Assembly: GCA_048498995.1 (NCBI GenBank)
Contig: JBEHWX010000012.1
Location: 26,007-90,006 of the forward strand
Source: JBEHWX01 sp048498995
GTDB taxonomy: Bacteria > Bacteroidota > Ignavibacteria > OLB7
Direction of reading: 5' to 3'
Length of the DNA stretch: 64,000 nt
Position numbers and translations under genes: made by a program. A model generated the notes under the pieces. That model worked only from the letters and a program-made list of their open reading frames with translations, was not told the origin of the DNA and did not search any database. Below are positions 56,166 to 64,000 of the stretch, in pieces; the first letter of the stretch is position 1, and every line of letters starts with the position of its first letter.

Positions 56166-56735
56166 TCACATGAGATCGCCGCGCAGCCGCTCTCTCGTCT
56201 CCATCAGCGCGAACCCGAGCAGGTTCGGCCCCAGCCACTCGGTGGGGCGCCCGGCGCGCGGATCGTCCGCGGCCAGGCCGATCCCCCAGATCCGGTCGAG
56301 CGGGCTTGCCTCCACCAGAACCCGGTCGGACGTATTGACCAGGAACTCCCGCAGCGGCTCGTTCCGTCCGAACTTCGCGACGTTGCCGCGCACCACGATC
56401 TCGAAGCGCGCGCGCACCCAGGTCTCCTCGTCGAAATCGCGCACCAGGCGTCCGAGGTTCTTCGCCTCACCCGGATGCGCCACCGCGAGAATCCGCGAAC
56501 GCGTCTCCTCATCGCCGAACAGCCTCGCCTTCTCGGCCATCATGAAGTGCTCCACAGTGGGATACGCTACGCCGTCGACCTCGAAGGTCGCCGGCCACCA
56601 CTGCGACAGGCACCACTTGCCGACCGCGCCGGGACGCGGCGCGGTGTTCCCCCAGAAGTAGAGATACTTCGGCTGGCCTCCCCCCTCGATCCATGCGATG
56701 AGGCTCTCACGATCCCGAATCATCATATCGTTCAT
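56166..56735 (-). CDS. NADAR-family protein (YbiA-like)
   Basis: 189 residues. 'YFWGNTAPRPGAVGKWCLSQWWPATFEVDGVAYPTVEHFMMAEKARLFGD' and 'PLDRIWGIGLAADDP' with 'WLGPNLLGFALMETRERL' are the NADAR (DUF1768/YbiA) motifs, including the conserved Glu-His and Trp-Gly-Ile-Gly. NADAR enzymes cleave N-glycosidic bonds of ADP-ribose-linked or riboflavin-precursor substrates; some remove ADP-ribose from guanine in DNA and act as antitoxins. GAGG five bases before ATG 56735 fixes the start. An ADP-ribosylglycohydrolase homologue lies 3 kb away. Confidence 0.9.
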   Translation of the reverse strand: MNDMMIRDRESLIAWIEGGGQPKYLYFWGNTAPRPGAVGKWCLSQWWPATFEVDGVAYPTVEHFMMAEKARLFGDEETRSRILAVAHPGEAKNLGRLVRDFDEETWVRARFEIVVRGNVAKFGRNEPLREFLVNTSDRVLVEASPLDRIWGIGLAADDPRAGRPTEWLGPNLLGFALMETRERLRGDLM

Positions 56736-56779
56736 CTCGACCTCATCGTGTCGACGACATCATGCGAGGAGATATTCCC

Positions 56780-57220
56780 TCACGCCTTGATTTCGGAGGA
56801 GAAGGTCAGCAGGAAGCCGTCGGGATCGCGCAGACGAAACATGCGCATGCCCCACGGGGTGTCGGTCGGCTCGTTGTCGATCGGCCAGCCGTTCTCCCTG
56901 ATGCGCGAGGCAACGTCATCGACCACGCCCTCGACGGAGATATGCAGGGAGACGCCCTCTCCCTTGGAGCGCTCCCATCCCTTGGCGCCGTTGTCCTGAT
57001 TGATCAGCAGGCGGACATTGCCCCCCTTGAGCGAGACGGACATCAGCGTTCCCTCACGCTCGTAGCTGTTGGCGATCTCGAAGCCGAGGACGTTCTGGTA
57101 CCAGTCGCGGCTGGTGGCGACATCCTTCACGGTGAGGGCGGCCATGAGCGCAAGGCCGTTGAGCGAGGCGCGCTCGACCGGCGTCTCGGCGCCGGCGGTT
57201 TCGGAAGTGTTCGTGGTCAT
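56780..57220 (-). CDS. VOC-family (glyoxalase-like) protein
   Basis: 146 residues. 'ALTVKDVATSRDWYQNVLGFEI' and 'GMRMFRLRDPDGFLLTFSSE' are the two beta-alpha-beta halves of a vicinal-oxygen-chelate domain. The usual metal ligands are only partly kept, so it could be a lyase, a bleomycin-resistance-like binder or have lost activity. Start 57220 is the first ATG before protein-like sequence. It precedes the NADAR gene by 44 nt on the same strand, so they may be co-transcribed. Confidence 0.85.
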   Translation of the reverse strand: MTTNTSETAGAETPVERASLNGLALMAALTVKDVATSRDWYQNVLGFEIANSYEREGTLMSVSLKGGNVRLLINQDNGAKGWERSKGEGVSLHISVEGVVDDVASRIRENGWPIDNEPTDTPWGMRMFRLRDPDGFLLTFSSEIKA

Positions 57221-57499
57221 GATTGCACCTATCGAATTGATGTGATGTTGTGTCGGGCTGATTGCGTTGTCGACGGCGCCGTGCCGCTCCGACCCGCCTC
57301 GGACATGATCGTGAGGTCGGGATGAACGGGCGGCATGATCGGCCGATTCGAGCCGCCGCGGGGAGATCCTCATCCGGAATTCCTTCTCCGGAGCGAGCGG
57401 CCACGCGGGACAATGGGCGCGAGGCGCGGCAAAGCTAGCAGAGAGCATCCATTCGGCAATGGCGGACGCGTGCCTGGTGGATACAATGACGGCGGCCGC

Positions 57500-57676
57500 T
57501 CAGCAGTATTCGATCGCCATGTCCCACTCCTCCAGCGAGAGATGGAGCATGCCGAGATAGCTGTTTGCCAGACCGATCCCGTTGAGGTATTCCATGTCGG
57601 TCCAGATTTCGAGCGCCTCGGTGATCAGCTCGGCGGAGATGGGGGGTTGGCGAGAATGGCGCCAGTGCGTTGTCAT
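57500..57676 (-). CDS. Small hypothetical protein (58 residues)
   Basis: From ATG 57676 (GAAG upstream): basic N-terminus 'MTTHWRHSRQPP', then an acidic helix rich in Leu, Trp and Glu ending 'LSLEEWDMAIEYC'. Another ATG at 57703 would add nine residues. Composition and codon use look coding, but no family is recognised. Confidence 0.5.
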   Translation of the reverse strand: MTTHWRHSRQPPISAELITEALEIWTDMEYLNGIGLANSYLGMLHLSLEEWDMAIEYC

Positions 57677-57890
57677 GATCGTTTCTTCGGCATGATGGGA
57701 CATCGGTTCATGGAGGGACCGCCGGTGGGTTGTGGGCGCACCCGGGCATTGCCACGGTCGATGTCGAGCGCGGGACGTCTCCCGGCGCCGGATTCCGCGG
57801 AGCATGCTCCAACCCATCGGAGGTGATATCCCCCCACCTTGTTCGACGCCGAAATGCCGGATGGTAATCGGGTGACATGAGGAACGGAGG

Positions 57891-58811
57891 CTAACGCACC
57901 GGCACGGCCGGCTTCAGCGTCGTGGCGACATGCTTTTTCCAGAGCGTGAAGCCATAAATGGCAAGGGGGAGGGAACAGATGAAGAGCGACAGGACAGTTT
58001 CCTTCCGGAGCACCGTCGCGACCTGTGGGTCGCCACATAGTTTCTCCATAGCGGTGGAGATCGGCAGGCCGGCCATTATCAGCGCGAACAACGCGGTGGC
58101 GCAGCTTGCCAGAATGACCGAGATGATCGAGACACCGATGATGATGAGCGGAGTGAGCTTACCTCGCTTGGCGTTGAAACGGTCATAGCCGGTGAGCGCG
58201 AGCCACATGAACCCGGCGGCAAATACTCCGCCGATACGATTGAGGTAATAGACGAAGAGCACCCATCCGGCGATGCCGGCCAGACAGAAGACGAATGCGC
58301 CGATCGCTCCACGGAAGTAGTGTTTCTCCTCGATTTCGTAGTCGGCATTGGCGGCATCGATCTCTATCCGGATCTGCTCGGCACAGACGCGGCACAGGAG
58401 TGCCGGATTCTCGTCCCACTCGAAGAAGGCGAGTCCCTCGTCACCTCCACAGTTGCCGCATTTTTCCGATGGCGGAAGCCTGAGCTCGGCGATCAGATCG
58501 ACGAGATACTCCATCACCTCGATAATCTTCTCCTTCTTCACCGTTCGGAATGCCTCTCGGAACTTCACGATCACGTCGGTCGCGTCCACCGTCACCAGGA
58601 AGAACTTGAGCTCCTTTTTCCGGTCGAGAAGCCGTTGCTCGATCTCGCGTCCGGCATCTTCTGGGACCGAGCCCAGATGGACCTGTATAAACTTCCCCGA
58701 CTCCACCCGGCCGATGATCACGAAGTGATCTCTGTACGGCCCGAACACCGCGTTACTGGTACCATACCATCCCAGGTCGCGGGCAATGCGTTTCTGTTCC
58801 TTGAATATCAT
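57891..58811 (-). CDS. Membrane protein with cytoplasmic domain and zinc ribbon
   Basis: 306 residues. A soluble N-terminal domain (about 1-115) is followed by CxxC...CxxC ('CGNCGG', 'CRVC', about 117-142), a short zinc ribbon, then four hydrophobic helices (about 170-190, 193-210, 224-248 and 275-292). No signal peptide, so the zinc ribbon faces the cytoplasm. Function unknown; the layout resembles small stress or immunity membrane proteins. Confidence 0.75.
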   Translation of the reverse strand: MIFKEQKRIARDLGWYGTSNAVFGPYRDHFVIIGRVESGKFIQVHLGSVPEDAGREIEQRLLDRKKELKFFLVTVDATDVIVKFREAFRTVKKEKIIEVMEYLVDLIAELRLPPSEKCGNCGGDEGLAFFEWDENPALLCRVCAEQIRIEIDAANADYEIEEKHYFRGAIGAFVFCLAGIAGWVLFVYYLNRIGGVFAAGFMWLALTGYDRFNAKRGKLTPLIIIGVSIISVILASCATALFALIMAGLPISTAMEKLCGDPQVATVLRKETVLSLFICSLPLAIYGFTLWKKHVATTLKPAVPVR

Positions 58812-59019
58812 GAAGACTGTTTTGGAAGTTGTGCGATAAGCTCGAGGACATCGATACGGCGACGCTTCAATAGCATGGCCGGAGCCGACGTATGTGGGCA
58901 GGCACCCACCCGCGGCAATCGATCATATTCGCGAGCAGATCGACGGAGACCCGCCGCCAGGTCGGGATCCGGCTCGGAGCTCATTGCCGTGACGACAGAA
59001 CGGTCCGGAGTCTGGCCTC

Positions 59020-59385
59020 TTACGCGCCCACCGAAGCATCCATGTCGAATGGGCTGGCGAAGGCGTCCATATTGCTTTCGACAATTTGCACTCCGGCCGC
59101 GACAACCATATACCGGCGTCCTCGGCTTTTTACGACAAAGACCACATGGCCGGCTATATCCGGTTCGTCAACACGCTCCCGGCAATGCAGCAGGTCCGAC
59201 TCGCCTCCTATCTCGATCTCCATATCGGGCAGATAACGAGGAAGCTCCATGAATGTAACATTGAAAAACATCACGTCCACATTCTTTGTAAACCGAGTTG
59301 TTTTCTGACTGCGGATCAAGAGCTGGCCGTGCCTTACGGTGTATATCCACGTTTGGAACGATCGCCCAATCAATAAATCATTCAT
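59020..59385 (-). CDS. Hypothetical protein, immunity-like (121 residues)
   Basis: Soluble alpha/beta composition with 'SFQTWIYTVRHGQLLIRSQK' and 'NVDVMFFNVTFMELPRYL' in strands. I recall similar small proteins scattered as singletons among toxin/immunity genes but cannot name a family. No clear SD. It lies in a run of small minus-strand genes with slightly lower GC than the rest. Confidence 0.65.
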   Translation of the reverse strand: MNDLLIGRSFQTWIYTVRHGQLLIRSQKTTRFTKNVDVMFFNVTFMELPRYLPDMEIEIGGESDLLHCRERVDEPDIAGHVVFVVKSRGRRYMVVAAGVQIVESNMDAFASPFDMDASVGA

Positions 59386-59565
59386 GTCGGTATCAGATAA
59401 CTATCCGCGGTGTATGGCCATTCGGCGAACGCCGATGTACAATCCCTGAGAATGATCTAACTCATCCCTTTCGTATGGCGGGCCGACCAACTCGGCACCT
59501 TTCAAATGTCTCGGTCAAGATGCGGTACCAGGATGAAGCTCGGCACCGCATGTTCGCCGCCGCGA

Positions 59566-59994
59566 TCACCACGTGGTGACCGGACGATCCATGCCCGGAA
59601 ATTCCTCCAGGTACCATGACTTCCCGATAAGCTCGATGCGAGCACTGGTTCCGGAGAGCTCGAGCGATGCACTTCCATGAGCATCGCTATTTACAAGCAG
59701 ACGCACCGCGACATCTCCGACTCCTTCCAGTGGAATCGGAATCATGTTGTCGTGCGAAACGCCTCCAGCCACGATCTGGCCGTCATACACCTTGCAGGGG
59801 AGGATGTTCGAGATATCGCTGCCGACGGCATTTCCTATCACGAGATTCGCCCTCTGGATCCAGACGGTTCCACTATCTACGCCCGGCACTCCCTCGGATG
59901 CATGTATGTACATGGGGGCAAACGTCAGAATCATCCCCCCCTCGATTCCGACATCGATGAGCTCTGAATCGTGCAGCTCGATCATCCGGTTCAT
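59566..59994 (-). CDS. Hypothetical protein, immunity-like (142 residues)
   Basis: A beta-rich soluble protein opening with 'MNRMIELHDSELIDVGIEGGMILTFAPMYIHAS' and ending with 'WYLEEFPGMDRP'. GGAG lies seven bases before ATG 59994. It follows the frameshifted ADP-ribosylglycohydrolase directly. Widespread orphan family of unknown function in my judgement; probably in the same operon as its upstream neighbours. Confidence 0.7.
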   Translation of the reverse strand: MNRMIELHDSELIDVGIEGGMILTFAPMYIHASEGVPGVDSGTVWIQRANLVIGNAVGSDISNILPCKVYDGQIVAGGVSHDNMIPIPLEGVGDVAVRLLVNSDAHGSASLELSGTSARIELIGKSWYLEEFPGMDRPVTTW

Positions 59995-60059
59995 CCATCC
60001 GCTCCATCATTGTATACGTCGCGCGCGGAATGTTCGCCGCTTTCCGGCGATGCCGTCCC

Positions 60060-61022
60060 CTATCCCACCGCTCCAGGAGCCGGTCGAGCAGCGGCTGGAC
60101 GATCTCCCGGCCGCGCAGTCCGAGCATCCATCGCTCCGGAATCGCTCCGGCCCCATCGCGGATGCCGGAAATCCCGCCGGCGATACACGCCGTGGTGTCG
60201 GTATCGTTGCCAAGCGCTATCGCACGCTTCACGACATTCTCGTAGCCATCGGCATCCAGGGCCAGCCGCGCGGAGTGGAGCGCGTCCACGACATAGCCGG
60301 TCCCCCTCCCCTTCGGCGGCGCGTCCGGACGGATGAAGGATTCCAGCTCCCATTGCCTCGGGCGACGCGCCATAGATTTTCCTGAGCGTCGCCGTTGCCA
60401 GGCTCCAGGCATCCGGAAGGCCACGCAGCAGATACCTCGCCCAGAGCACATACAACGCGCAGCAGATCTGCGCGCGGAGATGGCCGTGCGTGATACGGGA
60501 CTGAAGCTGAGCATCCCTCACGAGGTCCTCGTCGCTTCCGCGATGCCAGAGCGCCAGGGGAAGAGCTCTCATCAGCGAGCCGTTGCCGTTGGCATCCTCA
60601 TGCCTCGGACCGGCCTCGAGCGCCGGAGCTCCATCGCGCAGCGCATGCAATGCCGACCTGGTCTGAATCCCGATATCGAACACATCGCCGTCGACGGCCA
60701 GATAGCCCCGCTGGTACCAATCGAGCAGGCGACGGCCGAAGTCATCGGGATCGAGCCGGCCGCAATGCAGCAGCGAATCCAGCAGGGCCAGTGCCTGCGC
60801 GCCGTCGTCGGACCAGGTGCCCGGCGGCACACTCGCATGGGCGCGTCGGAAGCCAGCCGGAGGAATCATCTCCAGCTTATGGAATGGTGGGAGCTCACCC
60901 GGAGGGTGAAACTCGTAAGGGACGCCGAGCGCGTCACCAACGAGCAGGCCCCAGAGCCCTCCGGCGATGCGATCGTGAAGCGTGGGCATGGCCGATGGCG
61001 GATTCTCGGGTGTGGAGATCAT
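60060..61022 (-). pseudogene. ADP-ribosylglycohydrolase (DraG-like), frameshifted
   Basis: The first ~220 residues are a good DraG-fold enzyme: 'GGLWGLLVGDALGVPYEF', 'PGTWSDDGAQALALL', 'GNGSLMRALPLALW'. After 'ATLRKIYGASPEA' (near 60370) this frame becomes Arg-rich nonsense, while the next frame continues the family: 'WELESFIRPDAPPKGRGTGYVVDALHSA' and the catalytic 'GNDTDTTACIAGGISG', up to about 60060 (open to 59873). One extra or missing base near 60360-60375 explains it, so either a recent mutation or a sequencing error. The intact enzyme would remove ADP-ribose from proteins. Its start overlaps the stop of the upstream gene (ATGA). Confidence 0.8.
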
Positions 61023-61300
61023 TGGATTGCATCATCGAATCGACGCGCCAGAAGCAGGAACGTATCGCCCCATCCGCTCGAGATCGAAACCTCCTGAAGC
61101 GGGCCGGTCGGCGCGAAGAGCACGCTCAACGAGCGATCCTCGGGCAGCTCACCGGCGCGGAGCCGCGCGATCAACGCATCCACTTCCGCCAGCGCATCGT
61201 CACGATCCACCCAGGAGGACCACGCGAAGTCGTTGTCGGGGCGCATCAGAAGCACGCGGGCTTCCTCCATCACGGAGATCAGACTGGTCAGGTCGGGCAT
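61019..61300 (-). CDS. Hypothetical protein, 93 residues, coupled to the DraG-like gene
   Basis: Soluble and acidic: 'MRPDNDFAWSSWVDRDDALAEVDALIARL' and 'LFAPTGPLQEVSISSGWGDTFLLLARRFD'. GGGAG precedes ATG 61300 by eight bases. Its stop overlaps the DraG-like start (ATGA), so the two are made together. The pattern is one I associate with small widespread orphan proteins next to toxin-related genes; function unknown. Confidence 0.72.
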   Translation of the reverse strand: MPDLTSLISVMEEARVLLMRPDNDFAWSSWVDRDDALAEVDALIARLRAGELPEDRSLSVLFAPTGPLQEVSISSGWGDTFLLLARRFDDAIQ

Positions 61301-61345
61301 CGGAAGTCTCCCGGGAAGTTCGGTTCTCGCAGTCTACGCAATCCT

Positions 61346-62095
61346 TCATTCATCCCAGGGGATCGTGAGCTCGCGAAGCCATGGCCCGGCCTTTCCCCCG
61401 AGCTCACCGGCCTCATGGGCCTCCCGAAGCAGCTCATCGAGCACGCGGCCGAGCGCGCGGAGCTGTTCATCGGCATCGAGCGATCGGATGAGCGTATCCT
61501 CGAAGCGCGCGAGCAGCTCGGCCGGAAGATCATCGAAGCCGCGCCCGTGGAACGGGGAGAGCCCGCGGCGTCGACAGGCAAGGGCGAGCGCGGCATCGCG
61601 AGCACCGCTGATCCAGAATTCCGCGTGCCAGAAGCGGCGCCGCTCGAGGCAGAATCGGGCGCGCAGCAGGTGATGCGCCGCGTGACCAAACAGCTCCGCG
61701 GTGGTTGGAGGCTCCGTGTGCGGAGCGTCCCCCACGTCCCCGAACAGAAGACGGAACTTCGGTCCCCTGGCTCCGAAGCGGGACGCGGGAGTGAAGGAAA
61801 GATCGAACTGAAGGCATCCCGGCAGGAGAAACACGCGATAGATCGAGGCGCCGCTCGGCGCATCGAACAGATGCTCGGCGTCCATCTCCGCGAGGATAGC
61901 ACGCGTCCACTCCTCCAGTACCTGGCCCACCGGCACCTCATCGACGACGGCGAAGGTCAGGTCGAGATCGGACCATCGATCCCCCTCGGCCAGCGCGAGC
62001 GATCCGACCACGGCTCCGGCAACGATGCGAGGGTCGGCCGCGGCCATCGCCAGGACGCGCTCGTGAATGCGGTTGCGATCGGCGACTGAGAACAT
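61346..62095 (-). CDS. Nucleotidyltransferase-fold protein
   Basis: 249 residues from ATG 62095. 'GAVVGSLALAEGDRWSDLDLTFAV' (about 26-49) is the nucleotidyltransferase motif G-S-x-A...S-D-x-D, with a further carboxylate in 'QFDLSFTPA' as third metal ligand. A helical C-terminal domain follows ('TTAELFGHAAHHLLRARFCLERRRFWHAEFWI'), like aminoglycoside nucleotidyltransferases and MNT-type proteins, so it may modify a small molecule, tRNA or a toxin. The partner HEPN gene is absent, but the C-terminal helices could be a HEPN-like domain. Confidence 0.8.
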   Translation of the reverse strand: MFSVADRNRIHERVLAMAAADPRIVAGAVVGSLALAEGDRWSDLDLTFAVVDEVPVGQVLEEWTRAILAEMDAEHLFDAPSGASIYRVFLLPGCLQFDLSFTPASRFGARGPKFRLLFGDVGDAPHTEPPTTAELFGHAAHHLLRARFCLERRRFWHAEFWISGARDAALALACRRRGLSPFHGRGFDDLPAELLARFEDTLIRSLDADEQLRALGRVLDELLREAHEAGELGGKAGPWLRELTIPWDE

Positions 62096-62334
62096 ACGCA
62101 CGAGGATATGAGCAGGTCGAGAACACGTGGAACGGTCGCGAATGTGGGCCGACTCTTCGAAACGAGCAACATGGATCGCCGATTTCCGACACATCACGCC
62201 ACGATACACATCATCGGGAAGATCGAAATCATCCAGGTGAACCTTTTGCCGGCTTGCGTGTACCGTCATCATCATCCGGCCCGGCATCAGCGCCGAGGCC
62301 GGCCGCATCCGTTCCCCTCAATCGATCGTCGACC

Positions 62335-63456
62335 ATGAAGCTCGTTCTCGTCCTCTTCCTACTGCTCGCCGGCATCCCCCTGCTCGCGCAGCAGGATCGC
62401 ACCATTACCCTCACCAGCGACGGGGTCACGCGCTCCGTGCTGATCCATCTTCCCTCCTCGACGCCGGCCGCCGGGCTGCCGGTGCTCCTCTGCTACCACG
62501 GCAGTGGCGGCACCTCCGCCTCGATGAAATCCCTCACCGGCTTCAATGCCCTGTCCGACGGGAACGACTTCATCGTCGCCTATCCGCAGGGGATGACTCT
62601 CAAGGGAACCACCCAATGGAATTGCCTGGTCGACGGGAAGCCGGGACATGCCGGCATCGGCGCCGACGACGCTCCGAACGATGTCACCTTCACTCGGGAC
62701 ATGATCCGGATGATGGCCGACAGCTTCGCGATCGACACGGCACGCGTCTTCGCGGCCGGGTTCTCCAACGGCGCCTACATGTGCTACGCCCTGTCGATGC
62801 TCGCATCAGAGGTCATCCACGGCATTGCCCCGGTGGCCGGCGACATGTGGACCGATGATGCCTACCTCGACACGATCCTCACCACCGGAAGCGCGCGGCC
62901 GATGCCGGTGATGCATGTTCACGGCACCGCCGACGCCACCGTGAAATATCCTGACGCCAACAATACGCCGGAGGAATGGGGGGAGTATCCGCTCTTCGTG
63001 GCCGCGCGCGGCTGCGGCGCACACACCTACAGCCAGACGATTCCGCTGGCCGACGGCGTCGACAAGCTCGTCTTCTGTCCGCCGCCGGTCGAGGTATGTC
63101 TGATCCGGATCACCGGCATGGGGCACTCCTGGGGGAACAGCGCATTCAAGACGTCGCGGGAGATCGTGAGCTTCTTCGGCCTGGGGAAGACATCCGGAAT
63201 CGGCGAGGTACGGGAGGAGACGCATCGTTCGTTCATCACCTCTCCGGCGCCCGCGGCCTCGGCAATCGAGCTGCGCCTGCCGTCGCGGGGGCGCGTGGAG
63301 CTCTACTCGATGGTGGGGAGCCGGGTCTACGCGGCCGAGCATGAGGAAGGAGCCATGACGATTCCCTGCTCGGAGCTGCCGCGCGGCGTCTACCTGGCGC
63401 GGTTCACCGGAGGTGATGGGCACGCGATCACGGAGCGTGTGATCGTGAGCCATTGA
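62335..63456 (+). CDS. Secreted LpqC/PHB-depolymerase-like esterase with T9SS sorting domain
   Basis: 373 residues. Signal peptide 'MKLVLVLFLLLAGIPLLAQQ'. The alpha/beta-hydrolase core has nucleophile Ser in 'GFSNGAYM' (about 144), oxyanion region 'LLCYHGSGG', acid in 'HVHGTADATV' and His in 'GMGHSWG'. This matches LpqC-type esterases (polyhydroxybutyrate depolymerase/feruloyl esterase group). The last ~70 residues ('VELYSMVGSRVYAAE', 'LPRGVYLARFTGG', 'ERVIVSH') are a type A T9SS sorting domain, so it is exported to the surface or medium. Start 62335 is set by the signal peptide. Confidence 0.9.
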   Translation: MKLVLVLFLLLAGIPLLAQQDRTITLTSDGVTRSVLIHLPSSTPAAGLPVLLCYHGSGGTSASMKSLTGFNALSDGNDFIVAYPQGMTLKGTTQWNCLVDGKPGHAGIGADDAPNDVTFTRDMIRMMADSFAIDTARVFAAGFSNGAYMCYALSMLASEVIHGIAPVAGDMWTDDAYLDTILTTGSARPMPVMHVHGTADATVKYPDANNTPEEWGEYPLFVAARGCGAHTYSQTIPLADGVDKLVFCPPPVEVCLIRITGMGHSWGNSAFKTSREIVSFFGLGKTSGIGEVREETHRSFITSPAPAASAIELRLPSRGRVELYSMVGSRVYAAEHEEGAMTIPCSELPRGVYLARFTGGDGHAITERVIVSH

Positions 63457-63499
63457 GATGGATGGGAGGATGCGGGGAGCGCGCGCGGCCCTGGGCGCG

Positions 63500-63636
63500 T
63501 TGTAGGGGCGGCCCCCCCGTGGCCGCCCAGCCGTCATGCACCGGGGAACATGGTGCCGCGCGCGGTGGTGTCCCCACCGATACGCGGTGATCTGGGAATT
63601 CCGTGGCGCCCATGGCGCACGCTGAAGACGTGCGCC
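63500..63636. repeat. Interspersed GC-rich repeat, copy 1
   Basis: Starts with hairpin GGGCGGCC (63506-63513)/GGCCGCCC (63521-63528) and ends with a second hairpin, GGCGCACG-CTGAAGA-CGTGCGCC. A related copy lies at 63682-63814. About 137 bp; MITE- or REP-like, with no coding capacity. Confidence 0.6.
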
Positions 63637-63681
63637 TACCAGGGCGCGGACCAATGTGGCCACGGATGTCGATGTCGGAGT

Positions 63682-63814
63682 CTTGTACGGGCGGCCCTCC
63701 GTGGCCGCCCCGCCATCAGGCTCCGAAGAACATGTCGACGCGCATGGCGGCGTCACCGCCGGTAGATGGTATTCAGGGAATTTTGTGGCACCCACGGCGC
63801 ACGCTCAAGTGCGC
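63682..63814. repeat. Interspersed GC-rich repeat, copy 2
   Basis: Shares with copy 1 the opening hairpin (63689-63696/63703-63710) and the segment leading to 'CAGGGAATT', the conserved GTGGC-CC and the final GGCGCACGCT. The middle is diverged. The 14-bp array begins inside its last hairpin. Confidence 0.55.
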
Positions 63815-64000
63815 ACGCTGAAGAGCGCACGCTGAAGAGCGCACGCTGAAGAGCGCACCCTGAAGAGCGCACGCTGAAGAGCGCACGCTGAAGAGCGCAC
63901 CCTGAAGAGCGCACGCTGAAGAGCGCACCCTGAAGAGCGCACGCTGAAGAGCGCACCCTGAAGAGCGCACGCTGAAGAGCGCACCCTGAAGAGCGCACGC
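63811..64000. repeat. 14-bp tandem array (13.6 units, running off the window)
   Basis: The unit GCGCACGCTGAAGA is repeated head to tail at least 13 times; position 7 is G or C, and from about the sixth unit G and C units alternate, giving a 28-bp higher-order unit. The unit equals the left arm and loop of the end hairpin of the neighbouring interspersed repeat. No spacers, so not CRISPR. Confidence 0.9.

Noticed and set aside
63753..63998. Minus-strand frame reading the 14-bp array as a 14-residue repeat protein
   Set aside because: Any 14-bp array without stops gives a 14-residue repeat; no start signal and it runs out of the array into another repeat.
63811..64000. CRISPR array
   Set aside because: Units are head to tail with no spacers, and no cas genes are present.

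Overview
The window is about 63-65% GC by eye and densely coding. It most likely comes from a high-GC member of the Bacteroidota/Chlorobiota (FCB) side of the tree. Two secreted proteins end in type IX secretion (T9SS) sorting domains, which are largely confined to that group. Yet most genes carry a recognisable Shine-Dalgarno (SD) sequence and E. coli-like -10/-35 elements appear, which is unlike typical Bacteroidia. A Kapabacteria-like or other early-branching lineage would fit; this is inference.

Layout. 1-1167 is the 3' part of a BTAD-type transcription regulator. 1355-1580 (minus) is a very compact gene: sigma70-like promoter, maximal SD, 13-codon ORF, terminator. 2057-6511 is a giant GT2-TPR-methyltransferase-GT-GT2-GT4 fusion. 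6712-12400 (minus) holds a small exported protein, a MacAB/Dev-type ABC exporter and a beta-barrel-like protein. 12710-24142 is a low-oxygen/stress module: CBS protein, NmrA-type oxidoreductase, Zn-alcohol dehydrogenase, DUF2231-like membrane protein, tandem universal stress protein, Acg-like nitroreductase, GerW/YtfJ protein, PEP synthase and coiled-coil protein, next to an FNR-like regulator with candidate Fe-S cysteines and a one-domain relative lacking the DNA-binding part. Three promoters in this module share one architecture: RTGAY-N4-RTCAT centred exactly 29.5 bp upstream of a TAAGTT/CAAGTT -10 box, the class II FNR/CRP geometry.

24257-24740 holds tRNA-Ser(CGA) followed by tandem copies of its 3' end, each split by a 51-nt double-hairpin element. 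25121-44851 is a complete Tc-toxin locus: a TcB-TcC fusion with a variable toxic tip, a small AT-richer gene overlapping its stop codon (candidate immunity gene), and a TcA subunit split over two genes.

45258-64000 is accessory: FAD monooxygenase, T9SS-exported Ig-repeat protein, PI-PLC-like enzyme with six 48-residue repeats, lipoprotein, DUF1493-like protein, SDR, an orphan contractile-tail sheath protein, NADAR protein, VOC protein, a membrane zinc-ribbon protein, a cluster of small immunity-like genes with a frameshifted ADP-ribosylglycohydrolase, a nucleotidyltransferase, a T9SS-secreted esterase, and a repeat region ending in a 14-bp tandem array that runs off the window.

Strongest candidates for something undescribed: the 13-codon mini-gene, the FNR-type regulon with its HTH-less partner, the tRNA-end/hairpin-element repeats, and the Tc toxin whose tip has a coupled immunity-like gene.
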